From assembly GCF_002237655.1 (NCBI RefSeq), contig NZ_NOKT01000021.1:1-64000 (forward strand): 64,000 bases of DNA, given 5' to 3'. A program made the position numbers and the translations under genes. Positions 9,188 through 16,953 of the stretch are shown here, one piece after another. Position 1 is the first letter of the stretch, and each line of letters begins with the position of its first letter. This stretch comes from Streptomyces sp. XY006. GTDB taxonomy: Bacteria > Actinomycetota > Actinomycetes > Streptomycetales > Streptomycetaceae. Under the pieces are notes generated by a model. That model saw nothing but the letters and a program-made list of their open reading frames with translations, did not search any database and had not been told where the DNA came from.

Positions 9188-9260
9188 GCCCCCGTTGTGT
9201 AGCGGCCTAGCACGCCGCCCTCTCAAGGCGGTAGCGCCGGTTCGAATCCGGTCGGGGGTA
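9188..9260 (+). tRNA. tRNA-Glu (CTC), copy 3
   Basis: 73-nt cloverleaf, anticodon CTC, last gene of the array. Its 3' end faces the accessory cassette, the classic position for integration next to a tRNA. I found no second copy of its 3' end downstream up to ndgR. Confidence 0.96.
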
Positions 9261-9267
9261 CTGTGAA

Positions 9268-9300
9268 CGGAAGCCTCCCAGCCTGGCTGGGGGGCTTCCG
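9268..9300 (+). terminator. Terminator of the tRNA array
   Basis: Perfect 13-bp stem cggaagcctccca / tggggggcttccg with a 7-nt loop, directly after the last tRNA. Confidence 0.85.
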
Positions 9301-9368
9301 TCGTCTCGGCTGCAACAGGGTTCGGGAGAGCCTTGGTGTGTTCGCAACAGGGACGGAGGGGGGAGTCA

Positions 9369-9770
9369 GTGGCTGACTTCCAAGCTGTGGCTGGTGTGCG
9401 TGCCGCAGAGGTCAAAGCTCTGACCGATTCAGGGCACTACCTGGGGGCCGTCTACTTGGCCGGCTACGTGGTCGAGTGTCGTTTGAAGACGTATTTGCAG
9501 CTGAACGGTATTCGCTTCCCCAGAGGTGGGAGTGAGGGGCACAATCTGCGAGGTTTGTGGCGGTCTGCCGGCTTTCCGCCGCCTCCGGGGCATGCCGACT
9601 TGTTCATCGCCCATTGGGGTACGGAACTGCGCTATGAGACTCGCCTGCCGGCGGACGTCGACCCAAAAGACCTGCTCAAGGGGGGGAGAGAGCTGGCAAG
9701 CTGGGTGGCGACGCGTATCCGGCAGGCAAACTCCCGACGCGGAGTTGTTGGGCGCAGGTGGAACGGATGA
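9369..9770 (+). CDS. HEPN-domain small protein (putative RNase/effector of an accessory cassette)
   Basis: A 133-residue helical protein. GTG 9369 is chosen because a strong ggaggggggag site lies just upstream. An N-terminal helix pair (DFQAVAGVRAAEVKAL … YLGAVYLAGYVVECRLKTYLQ) matches the YxxAxYLAGYxxECxLK pattern of HEPN proteins. It is followed by R52-x5-H58 in RGGSEGHNLRGL, a form of the R-x4-6-H motif that is catalytic in HEPN ribonucleases; the GHNL context is also typical. The C-terminal Arg/Asn-rich end overlaps or abuts the next gene, so the pair is an operon. Third codon positions contain many T and A, with TTG Leu codons, unlike the core genes around it. By analogy with other HEPN/NTPase pairs it may be an RNase or antitoxin-like partner; no function is proven. 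Confidence 0.8.
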   Translation: MADFQAVAGVRAAEVKALTDSGHYLGAVYLAGYVVECRLKTYLQLNGIRFPRGGSEGHNLRGLWRSAGFPPPPGHADLFIAHWGTELRYETRLPADVDPKDLLKGGRELASWVATRIRQANSRRGVVGRRWNG

Positions 9771-9784
9771 GGAAGGCCGATGTG

Positions 9785-12412
9785 ATGTCCGACCATGACT
9801 CCACTGACAAGATCGTGGCGGCCGTGCGAGAGGTTGTCCCTGCGGCAGTGGTTCATGTCGTCCGTGATGCCGGGGGTCTTCTGGTTCGCGCCGAGAGTGA
9901 CAGCTTCGGCTCCTGGACCCCTGAGGAACGGAAGTCCAAGGTCGTATCCCGTCTGGAAGACGAGGTGCTGCGGCAGGTGCATACCTGGGAGCTGCTCACC
10001 CCGGCGGAAGCCGAGTGGTACGGCGACTTGGACCACGCGGATGATGACGAGCGAGTGCCGCACTGGACGTCTGCTCTGGAGCGCGCGAACGACGCTACCC
10101 GCACCCTGCCCTCCGTGAGGTTCGCCAGCGATCTGGACGAGGACCTCGATTCGGCACCGGTTGTCACCTTCTACAGCCTCAAGGGCGGAGTGGGTCGCAG
10201 TACCGCGCTGGCGTCGGTCGCACGTCGCCTCAGTGGTGACCATGGGCTTACCGTCGTCTGCATCGACATGGATCTCGAGGCGCCTGGCCTCGACTCCCTG
10301 TTCGGGATCGAGAGCGAGGTCGAAGCCGATCAGGGCGTGGTGGCGGCGCTGCTCCGGTACGAATTCGGCGACCAGAGGCCAGTGCTCAAGCATCTCATTC
10401 CGGTCGATGACGCCGGCCGGCTGTATTGCATGCCCGCCGGTCGGATCGACAGCGCTTACGCCGCACAGTTGCGGGCGCTCGAACCGGAGATCTGGTACCG
10501 CGAGCGGACCAATGCGCTGCATCGCCTCATCGATGATGTCCGCGAGTCCAACCTCTCGCCCGACGTCATCCTGATCGACTCGCGCACCGGTGTCAGTCCC
10601 GTCGCCGCGCCCCTGCTGTTCGACGTTTCCGACATGGCGGTGATCTGTTTTCATCCCCACGCTCAAGCGCGGGTGGGCACGGAAATGCTCACCAGGGCCC
10701 TGATGAGTGCCACGACGCGACGCAGCACCGCCGACCGAGCTCTCACGCCCGAGCCGCGTTTCGTCGTGTCGCCGATGCCTCCCGGCATCAGCGCCACCCG
10801 CCTGGCCGAGCGTGCAAGGTCCTGGGTCGAGGCCTGGACAGCGCCCGCAGGTTCCCAGCGAGAGGCTCAGGGGCTCTCGGCCGAAGAGATCACGCACATG
10901 ATCCCCTACAACGCCGAAGTGGCTTTCGCGGACACCGTCGGCGACTCGCGGGCCCAGCTATCGCCGTATGCGCGTATCGCCGACTGGATCGTGCAGATCG
11001 TGCCCGAGCCGGCGCCTGCACTGGCTGTGCAGAACCGGACCTCGGCAAGCAAGGTCGAGGCGCTCCGGCAGCTCTCGTTTTCGACGGGTACGGCAGAGAT
11101 CCTCGACCACGACGAGTTCTTGCAGGACTACGTTGTGACACGTCAGGTCAACGAGACGGCTGCCCCCGATGTGCCGTTGATCCTCGGTCGTAAGGGGACG
11201 GGCAAGACGGCTCTGTTCCGGTGGCTGGCGGCTGGCAAACTCGTCAGCTGGGAATCCGTGTTGGTGACGACGCCGAACCAGTACAGAGGGCGTCCAGCGT
11301 GGTCTTTCGGACCGGACAACTATGCAGCTGTCGGCGGTGCACTCGACCAACGAGGCCTTGACTGGGGATCTTTCTGGCAGGTTCTGATGGCTCTTGCCAT
11401 TCACCAGTCATACGGCCCGGCTCAAAAGTTCGGAGCCCCCCACCCTGCCCTCGCCGACCTTGAGGACGGCGACTTCGCGGTGACGCAGGCCGTCTTCAAG
11501 GTTCTCGACGATCCGATGGGTCCGCTGCGATGCGGTGATTGGCTGCGCCGTGTGGACGCCGGCGGCGACCGCGGTGTCCTCCTGCTCTTCGATGGCCTGG
11601 ACACGGCCTTCGGCCATTCGCCGGTTCAGCGTTCACGTAGGTCGGCCGCGATTGCCGGGTTGCTGACAAAGCAGGCAGACCTCGCATCGCGCCTGCACAG
11701 GATTCGACTGAAGGTCTTCGTACGACAAGACATCTGGCAAGGGCTCCGCTTCGAGAACAAGAGCCACTTCTTCGGTCTCTCCCGTCGCCTGCAGTGGGAG
11801 GACCGAGAGGATTACTTCAAGGTCGTCCTCAAGCGGGCCGTACGCTCGTCCGCCTTCGCGGATGTGCTGGCCGTGCTCGACTCTGCCCTTCCCGCGAAGG
11901 AGGTGGCGGCGTGGAGCCCTGAGCAGGTGGCTGTCGCCTGGAATGCGCTGGTAGGCGAGCGCATGCGCGGGGAGCGCACCGCCTTCACGGCGAACTGGGT
12001 GTGGAATCGACTCGCGGATGGCAACGGTGACCATTCGCCGCGCGCCCTGCTGCAGCTCTTCGCGGCAGCGCTGGACTGGGAACGCGCAGAAGAGAAACGG
12101 AGTGGTTACGACCGCTCTGTCCTCCGGCCTCGCAGCCTTGCGCTCAGTCTGGAGAGCGTCAGCGACAAGGCCTTGTCGGCTCTGCTGGACGAGGAGTTCC
12201 AGGAGCTCAGGCATGTCGCCGAGGCGTTGCGTGATTATGGCCGGACACCTGTGACTGAGGACGCGCTGAGTGACATCGAGGAGGATCTCGTCGTCCTGGC
12301 TCAGGAAGCGGGACTTTTGGAGGTCATCGACAGCGACGCGTCTGAGCGATTGTTCAAGGTTCCGGATCTCTACCGGTGGGCGCTCGGCGTGACCCGTCGT
12401 GGACCCATGTGA
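9785..12412 (+). CDS. Double P-loop NTPase: KGGVGR-variant MinD/ParA-like domain fused to a second AAA-type ATPase
   Basis: An 875-residue protein with two NTPase modules. After a ~125-residue N-terminal region, FYSLKGGVGRST (K133–T140) is a deviant Walker A in which the usual second Lys is Arg, followed by DMDLEAPG (161–168, switch I-like) and DVILIDSRTG (260–269, Walker B-like); this is the MinD/ParA fold. From ~450 comes a separate P-loop ILGRKGTGKT (466–475) with Walker B VLLLFDGLD (D603/D606) and FVRQDIWQG (~650), like standalone Sll1717-type P-loop ATPases. The rest is helical. Start is ATG 9785, because ggaagg sits 8 nt upstream; an ATG at 9767 would overlap the HEPN stop (ATGA). Such fusions occur in predicted conflict systems. 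No membrane segment. Confidence 0.8.
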   Translation: MSDHDSTDKIVAAVREVVPAAVVHVVRDAGGLLVRAESDSFGSWTPEERKSKVVSRLEDEVLRQVHTWELLTPAEAEWYGDLDHADDDERVPHWTSALERANDATRTLPSVRFASDLDEDLDSAPVVTFYSLKGGVGRSTALASVARRLSGDHGLTVVCIDMDLEAPGLDSLFGIESEVEADQGVVAALLRYEFGDQRPVLKHLIPVDDAGRLYCMPAGRIDSAYAAQLRALEPEIWYRERTNALHRLIDDVRESNLSPDVILIDSRTGVSPVAAPLLFDVSDMAVICFHPHAQARVGTEMLTRALMSATTRRSTADRALTPEPRFVVSPMPPGISATRLAERARSWVEAWTAPAGSQREAQGLSAEEITHMIPYNAEVAFADTVGDSRAQLSPYARIADWIVQIVPEPAPALAVQNRTSASKVEALRQLSFSTGTAEILDHDEFLQDYVVTRQVNETAAPDVPLILGRKGTGKTALFRWLAAGKLVSWESVLVTTPNQYRGRPAWSFGPDNYAAVGGALDQRGLDWGSFWQVLMALAIHQSYGPAQKFGAPHPALADLEDGDFAVTQAVFKVLDDPMGPLRCGDWLRRVDAGGDRGVLLLFDGLDTAFGHSPVQRSRRSAAIAGLLTKQADLASRLHRIRLKVFVRQDIWQGLRFENKSHFFGLSRRLQWEDREDYFKVVLKRAVRSSAFADVLAVLDSALPAKEVAAWSPEQVAVAWNALVGERMRGERTAFTANWVWNRLADGNGDHSPRALLQLFAAALDWERAEEKRSGYDRSVLRPRSLALSLESVSDKALSALLDEEFQELRHVAEALRDYGRTPVTEDALSDIEEDLVVLAQEAGLLEVIDSDASERLFKVPDLYRWALGVTRRGPM

Positions 12413-12428
12413 AAGCGGCTAATCATCG

Positions 12429-12470
12429 GGGCACGGTCGATACGCATGCGGCCGCGCATGGCCGGTGCCC
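12429..12470 (+). terminator. Possible terminator of the accessory cassette
   Basis: Imperfect hairpin: gggcac (12429–12434) with gtgccc (12465–12470), and inside it atgcg/cgcat around gccg. It lies just after the NTPase stop. Weak support. Confidence 0.35.
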
Positions 12471-12640
12471 GGTGGTAGGGACCACGGAAGTGGTTCACTC
12501 AGCGCCGCCCCGATTCTGGAAAGGGGCACTTGGAGCGTCCGGCTATAGATCCAGACAGGTGCCCCGCTGTCCCTGAGGTTCGTCTGCACGGAGCGGGGGA
12601 GGACCTGCCGCGGCGTCGAGGCCGGCCTTCCCCGTATCGC

Positions 12641-13354
12641 TCAGCCGCGCCGCAGCGCCTCGGAGAGCCGCCCCGCCGCGTCGATCACGGCCTGCGCGTG
12701 CATACGGCCCGGATGCCGGGTCAGCCGCTCGATGGGCCCGGAGACGGACACCGCCGCCACCACCCGGTTCGACGGCCCCCGCACCGGCGCGGACACGGAC
12801 GCGACGCCCGGCTCCCGCTCACCGATCGACTGGGCCCAGCCCCGCCGCCGCACACCCGACAGGGCCGTCGCCGTGAAACGCGCCCCCTGCAGCCCCCGGT
12901 GCAGCCGCTCCGGCTCCTCCCAGGCCAGCAGGATCTGCGCCGAGGAGCCGGCCTTCATCGTCAGCGTCGAACCGACCGGGACCGTGTCCCGCAGTCCGGA
13001 CAGCCGCTCCGCCGCGGCGACGCAGATGCGCATGTCGCCCTGGCGGCGGTAGAGCTGCGCGCTCTCGCCCGTGACGTCCCGCAGATGCGTGAGCACCGGC
13101 CCGGCGGTGGCGAGGAGACGGTCCTCACCCGCGGCCGCGGCCAGCTCGGCCAGGCGAGGGCCGAGAATGAAACGGCCCTGCATGTCCCGCGCCACCATGC
13201 GGTGGTGTTCCAGGGCCACGGCCAGGCGGTGAGCCGTGGGTCGTGCCAGTCCGGTGGCGCCGACCAGGCCCGCGAGGGTGGCCGGACCGGACTCCAGAGC
13301 GCTCAGGACGAGGGCCGCCTTGTCCAGAACGCCGACGCCGCTACTGTTGTCCAT
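12641..13354 (-). CDS. ndgR: NdgR-type IclR-family regulator of leucine/amino-acid metabolism
   Basis: A 237-residue IclR-family transcription factor, divergent from leuC. An N-terminal winged HTH (~8–60: LDKAALVLSALESG … LVGATGLARPTAHRLAVALEHH) precedes the C-terminal IclR effector domain (~75–235). ATG 13354 gives MDNSSGVGVLDKAALV; the frame is open further upstream but that part has no recognisable content. In S. coelicolor NdgR (SCO5552) is known to bind upstream of leuC and its own gene. The same divergent order here, and a near-perfect inverted repeat just upstream (13367–13387), support the assignment. Length matches the ~238 aa of that protein. Confidence 0.93.
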   Translation of the reverse strand: MDNSSGVGVLDKAALVLSALESGPATLAGLVGATGLARPTAHRLAVALEHHRMVARDMQGRFILGPRLAELAAAAGEDRLLATAGPVLTHLRDVTGESAQLYRRQGDMRICVAAAERLSGLRDTVPVGSTLTMKAGSSAQILLAWEEPERLHRGLQGARFTATALSGVRRRGWAQSIGEREPGVASVSAPVRGPSNRVVAAVSVSGPIERLTRHPGRMHAQAVIDAAGRLSEALRRG

Positions 13355-13366
13355 GCAACGATACTC

Positions 13367-13387
13367 GCGTCTCACTCTGTGAAACGC
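13367..13387. promoter_or_regulatory. Candidate NdgR operator in the ndgR–leuC intergenic region
   Basis: Inverted repeat gcgtctcac-tct-gtgaaacgc (9-bp arms, one mismatch), 12 bp upstream of the ndgR start. It overlaps a second dyad tgaa-acgcaag-ttca (13380–13394). Position and symmetry suit an autoregulated, divergent regulator; the identity of the bound protein is inferred. Confidence 0.55.
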
Positions 13388-13548
13388 AAGTTCAAATTTC
13401 TCCGGAACCCGCCACCCTGGAATCACGAAGTCACAACGGCCCGTGACGTAAGGGCCTGGTGGTGTGTGCCCGGAATCAGGGGAACGGGCACCGCCTCTCA
13501 AGATCTCTAGTTGGGTCGGCGGACCGCCGTCGGCCGGAGGGAACAGCG

Positions 13549-14979
13549 ATGGGTAGGACACTCGCGGAGAAAGTCTGGGACGACCATGTCGTCCGCCGCG
13601 CGGAGGGCGAGCCCGACCTTCTCTTCATCGATCTGCACCTGCTGCACGAGGTGACCAGCCCGCAGGCCTTCGACGGTCTCCGCAAGAGCGGCCGCCCCGT
13701 GCGGCGCCTCGACCTCACCATCGCCACCGAGGACCACAACACCCCCACCCTCGACATCGACAAGCCCATCGCCGACCCTGTCTCCCGGGTCCAGCTGGAG
13801 ACGCTGCGCAAGAACGCCGCCGAGTTCGGGGTGCGCCTGCACCCGCTGGGCGACGTCGAGCAGGGCGTCGTGCACGTCGTCGGTCCGCAGCTGGGCCTGA
13901 CCCAGCCCGGCACCACCGTCGTCTGCGGTGACTCCCACACCTCCACGCACGGCGCCTTCGGCGCGCTGGCCTTCGGTATCGGCACCTCGCAGGTGGAGCA
14001 CGTACTGGCCACCCAGACGCTGCCGATGGCCCGCCCCAAGACCATGGCGATCACGGTCGAGGGCGAGCTGCCCGAGGGCGTCACCGCAAAGGACCTGATC
14101 CTCGCGATCATCGCGAAGATCGGCACGGGCGGCGGCCAGGGCTACATCCTGGAATACCGCGGCGAGGCCATCGAGAAGCTCTCGATGGAAGCCCGCATGA
14201 CCATCTGCAACATGTCGATCGAGGCCGGCGCCCGCGCGGGCATGATCGCCCCGGACGAGACGACGTTCGCGTACCTCAAGGGCCGTCCGCACGCCCCCGA
14301 GGGCGAGGACTGGGACGCCGCCGTCGCGTACTGGAAGACGCTGAAGACGGACGAGGACGCCGAGTTCGACGCCGAGGTCGTCATCGACGCCGCCGCGCTG
14401 TCGCCGTTCGTCACCTGGGGCACCAACCCCGGGCAGGGCGCACCGCTTTCGGCGTCCGTCCCCGATCCCGCTTCGTACGAAGACGCATCGGAGCGGCACG
14501 CCGCCGAAAAGGCCCTGGAATACATGGGGTTGGAGGCCGGGCAGCCGCTGCGCTCCATCAAGGTGGACACCGTCTTCGTAGGCTCCTGCACCAACGGCCG
14601 CATCGAGGACCTGCGGGCCGCCGCCGAGCTGCTCAAGGGCCGCAAAGTCGCCGACGGCGTACGGATGCTGGTCGTCCCGGGCTCGGCGCGGGTCGGTCTG
14701 CAGGCCGTCTCCGAGGGGCTGGACGTCGTCTTCAAGGAGGCCGGCGCCGAATGGCGGCACGCGGGCTGCTCGATGTGCCTGGGCATGAACCCGGACCAGC
14801 TGGCCCCGGGTGAGCGCTCCGCGTCCACCTCCAACCGCAACTTCGAGGGCCGGCAGGGCAAGGGCGGCCGTACGCACCTGGTGTCGCCGCAGGTCGCGGC
14901 GGCCACCGCCGTCCTGGGCCACCTGGCCTCCCCGGCCGACCTGGCCGACGCCGACGTCCGTACGCCCGCTGGAGTCTGA
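13549..14979 (+). CDS. leuC: 3-isopropylmalate dehydratase large subunit
   Basis: Large subunit of isopropylmalate isomerase, the 2- to 3-isopropylmalate step of leucine synthesis; an aconitase-family 4Fe-4S enzyme acting as a LeuC–LeuD heterodimer. Cluster ligands are visible in VGSCTNGRIED (~345) and GCSMCLGMNPD (~405–415), and the HTSTHGAFG motif lies at ~130–140. Length 476 aa is typical. Start ATG 13549 follows ggaggg with 7-nt spacing. The upstream region is shared with ndgR, so NdgR control is likely. leuD follows after 6 bp. Confidence 0.97.
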   Translation: MGRTLAEKVWDDHVVRRAEGEPDLLFIDLHLLHEVTSPQAFDGLRKSGRPVRRLDLTIATEDHNTPTLDIDKPIADPVSRVQLETLRKNAAEFGVRLHPLGDVEQGVVHVVGPQLGLTQPGTTVVCGDSHTSTHGAFGALAFGIGTSQVEHVLATQTLPMARPKTMAITVEGELPEGVTAKDLILAIIAKIGTGGGQGYILEYRGEAIEKLSMEARMTICNMSIEAGARAGMIAPDETTFAYLKGRPHAPEGEDWDAAVAYWKTLKTDEDAEFDAEVVIDAAALSPFVTWGTNPGQGAPLSASVPDPASYEDASERHAAEKALEYMGLEAGQPLRSIKVDTVFVGSCTNGRIEDLRAAAELLKGRKVADGVRMLVVPGSARVGLQAVSEGLDVVFKEAGAEWRHAGCSMCLGMNPDQLAPGERSASTSNRNFEGRQGKGGRTHLVSPQVAAATAVLGHLASPADLADADVRTPAGV

Positions 14980-14985
14980 TCAGTC

Positions 14986-15579
14986 ATGGAAGCATTCACC
15001 ACCCACACCGGCCGGGCCGTCCCGCTGCGCCGCAGCAACGTCGACACCGACCAGATCATCCCCGCCCACTGGCTCAAGAAGGTCACGCGCGACGGGTTCG
15101 AGGACGGGCTGTTCGAGGCCTGGCGCAAGGACGCGTCCTTCGTGCTCAACCAGCCCGAGCGGCAGGGCGCGACCGTGCTGGTCGCGGGCCCCGACTTCGG
15201 CACCGGCTCCTCCCGTGAGCACGCCGTCTGGGCGCTGCAGAACTACGGCTTCAAGACCGTGATCTCCTCCCGCTTCGCCGACATCTTCCGCGGCAACTCG
15301 CTCAAGAACGGCCTGCTCACGGTCGTTCTGGAGCAGAAGATCGTGGACGCGCTGTGGGAGCTCACCGAGAAGGACCCGCAGACCGAGATCACCGTCGACC
15401 TGGTCGCCCGCGAGGTGCGCGCCGAGGGCATCACCGCCTCGTTCGAGCTGGACGAGAACTCCCGCTGGCGGCTGCTGAACGGCCTCGACGACATCTCGAT
15501 CACCCTGCAGAACGAGGCGGACATCGCCGCGTACGAGGCGAAGCGCCCGTCGTTCAAGCCGCGGACGCTCCCGGTCTGA
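14986..15579 (+). CDS. leuD: 3-isopropylmalate dehydratase small subunit
   Basis: A 197-residue swivelling subunit of isopropylmalate isomerase. It has the diagnostic NVDTDQIIPAHWLKK (~18–32) and GPDFGTGSSREHAVWAL (~68–84) motifs. It lies 6 bp after leuC in the same operon and is followed by a perfect 11-bp hairpin. Confidence 0.97.
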   Translation: MEAFTTHTGRAVPLRRSNVDTDQIIPAHWLKKVTRDGFEDGLFEAWRKDASFVLNQPERQGATVLVAGPDFGTGSSREHAVWALQNYGFKTVISSRFADIFRGNSLKNGLLTVVLEQKIVDALWELTEKDPQTEITVDLVAREVRAEGITASFELDENSRWRLLNGLDDISITLQNEADIAAYEAKRPSFKPRTLPV

Positions 15580-15641
15580 TCCGGAACATGGTCCGCCGCC
15601 TCTGAACAAGGCGACTTTCGGCCACCGCAACACCCCCGCCG

Positions 15642-15668
15642 TACCCCCGATCAGCCCGATCGGGGGTA
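15642..15668 (+). terminator. leuCD terminator
   Basis: Perfect 11-bp stem tacccccgatc / gatcgggggta with a 5-nt loop, 63 bp after the leuD stop. Confidence 0.75.
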
Positions 15669-15808
15669 CAGCCGTTTCTGCACCCGAACGGCCCTGTCCG
15701 CCCCCAGGTCGGCAGCCAACTGACCACGTTATGACGGTGGTTGCCGGGGTAAGCGAGTGGTACAGCCGTGACTTCCGGGTGTGCCCGGAAGGCCGTTTGA
15801 GGCGGCAG

Positions 15809-15830
15809 TTGTCCCCTGCGCAGGCGACAA
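15809..15830. promoter_or_regulatory. 22-bp palindrome upstream of a small helical gene (candidate operator)
   Basis: Half-sites ttgtcccctgc and gcaggcgacaa are reverse complements but for one base, with no spacer. The centre lies about 37 bp upstream of ATG 15857. A possible -10 (cacaat, 15845–15850) sits 6 nt before that ATG, so the palindrome covers the expected -35 region. The protein that binds is unknown. Confidence 0.5.
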
Positions 15831-15856
15831 CTCGCCCCAGATGGCACAATCTGTGC

Positions 15857-16087
15857 ATGGAACACGACGGCCAACTCGAGCTCTATACGGCAGTCGCGGA
15901 CCAACTCAAGGAAGCGCACGCAAGGGTGCGCGCACTGCAAGTCCCGGAGGGCGTACGGATGGCGCTGACCCGGAAGCTGCTGGTCATTACGGCCGCGGCC
16001 AAGCACGATCTCGCCGACGCGGCAAGGCGGCTGGAGCGGTTCACCGCGGACCTCGACGAGGGGCGTATCCCCGACGAGGAACGCTGA
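15857..16087 (+). CDS. Small conserved helical protein
   Basis: A 76-residue, highly charged protein predicted almost wholly helical (HDGQLELYTAVADQLKEAHARV … AKHDLADAARRLERFTADL). It lies between leuD and hupS, where S. coelicolor carries a protein of similar size. ATG 15857 lacks a ribosome binding site; a cacaat hexamer 6 nt upstream suggests a leaderless mRNA. No signal peptide or known domain; role unknown. It may help with nucleoid or translation housekeeping given its place before hupS, but that is guesswork. Confidence 0.8.
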   Translation: MEHDGQLELYTAVADQLKEAHARVRALQVPEGVRMALTRKLLVITAAAKHDLADAARRLERFTADLDEGRIPDEER

Positions 16088-16223
16088 ACCCGCCGATACC
16101 GCCGGGCTCGTTGCGGCACAAGGGTGATAAGCCCGTTTCGTGTTTGATTTGCGGTATATATCTGCCTAACGTGCGAAAAAGCTTGAACACTTTCGTTCTG
16201 GCGATGTCTCCGAAGGGGAAGAC

Positions 16224-16871
16224 GTGAACAAGGCGCAGCTCGTAGAAGCGATTGCCGACAAGATGGGCGGCCGCCAGCAGGCCGCCGATGCTGTCGACCA
16301 TGTACTGGACGCCATCGTCCGCGCGGTGGTCGCGGGTGACCGGGTCTCGGTCACCGGCTTCGGTTCCTTCGAGAAGGTCGACCGTCCGGCCCGCTACGCC
16401 CGTAACCCTCAGACGGGCGAGCGGGTTCGGGTCAAGAAGACCTCCGTTCCGCGTTTCCGTGCGGGTCAGGGCTTCAAGGACCTGGTCAGTGGCTCGAAGA
16501 AGCTCCCGAAGGGTGACATCGCCGTCAAGAAGGCCCCCAAGGGCAGCCTGTCCGGCCCGCCCCCCACCATCGCCAAGTCGGCGGGCAAGAAGGCCGCGGC
16601 GAAGAAGACGGCGGGCGCGGCGAAGACCACCACGGCGCGCAAGACGGCGGCGAAGAAGGCCACCCCCACGAAGACGGCTGCCGCGAAGAAGACCACGGCG
16701 AAGAAGGCGCCCGCCAAGAAGACCACGGCGACGGCCAAGACGACCGCGGCCAAGAAGACCACCGCCAAGAAGTCGTCCCCGGCGAAGAAGGCGACCGCCA
16801 AGAAGGCGCCCGCCAAGAAGTCGACGGCGCGCAAGACCACCGCCAAGAAGACCACCGCCCGCAAGAAGTAG
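16224..16871 (+). CDS. hupS: HU-family nucleoid protein with histone H1-like Lys-rich tail (HupS)
   Basis: A 215-residue two-part DNA-binding protein. The N-terminal ~93 residues are a complete HU domain (MNKAQLVEAIADKMGG … GFGSFEKVDRPARYARNPQTGE … PRFRAGQGFKDLV). From ~100 on comes a Lys/Ala/Thr-rich tail of KKTTAKK, KKAPAKK and KKATPTK blocks. This architecture is the sporulation-associated HupS of Streptomyces, which compacts spore DNA. Start GTG 16224 follows aagggg. Codons in the tail (aag-aag-acc/gcc repeats) form an imperfect DNA repeat. It is followed by a strong hairpin shared with the convergent gene. Confidence 0.96.
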   Translation: MNKAQLVEAIADKMGGRQQAADAVDHVLDAIVRAVVAGDRVSVTGFGSFEKVDRPARYARNPQTGERVRVKKTSVPRFRAGQGFKDLVSGSKKLPKGDIAVKKAPKGSLSGPPPTIAKSAGKKAAAKKTAGAAKTTTARKTAAKKATPTKTAAAKKTTAKKAPAKKTTATAKTTAAKKTTAKKSSPAKKATAKKAPAKKSTARKTTAKKTTARKK

Positions 16872-16893
16872 GGCCGCCTGGGTACTCACGCGA

Positions 16894-16924
16894 CGGGCCG
16901 GACTCCCTGACGGAGTCCGGCCCG
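16894..16924. terminator. Bidirectional terminator between hupS and the convergent small gene
   Basis: Perfect 13-bp stem cgggccggactcc / ggagtccggcccg with a 5-nt loop between two convergent genes. Confidence 0.85.
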
Positions 16925-16953
16925 CGGCGTGTTCCGGAAGTGATCGGACGTGC

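Noticed and set aside
8771..9260. CRISPR-like appearance of repeats in the tRNA region
   Set aside because: The repeats are tRNA genes of two types with non-uniform spacing. No CRISPR array was found anywhere in the window.
12413..12640. Searched for a tRNA-Glu 3'-end direct repeat (att site)
   Set aside because: Only short ggggcac/gtgcccc repeats were found, which look like hairpin arms; there is no copy of the tRNA end.
16580..16871. DNA tandem repeats in the hupS tail
   Set aside because: They are the direct result of Lys/Ala/Thr codon repetition in the H1-like tail, not an independent element.
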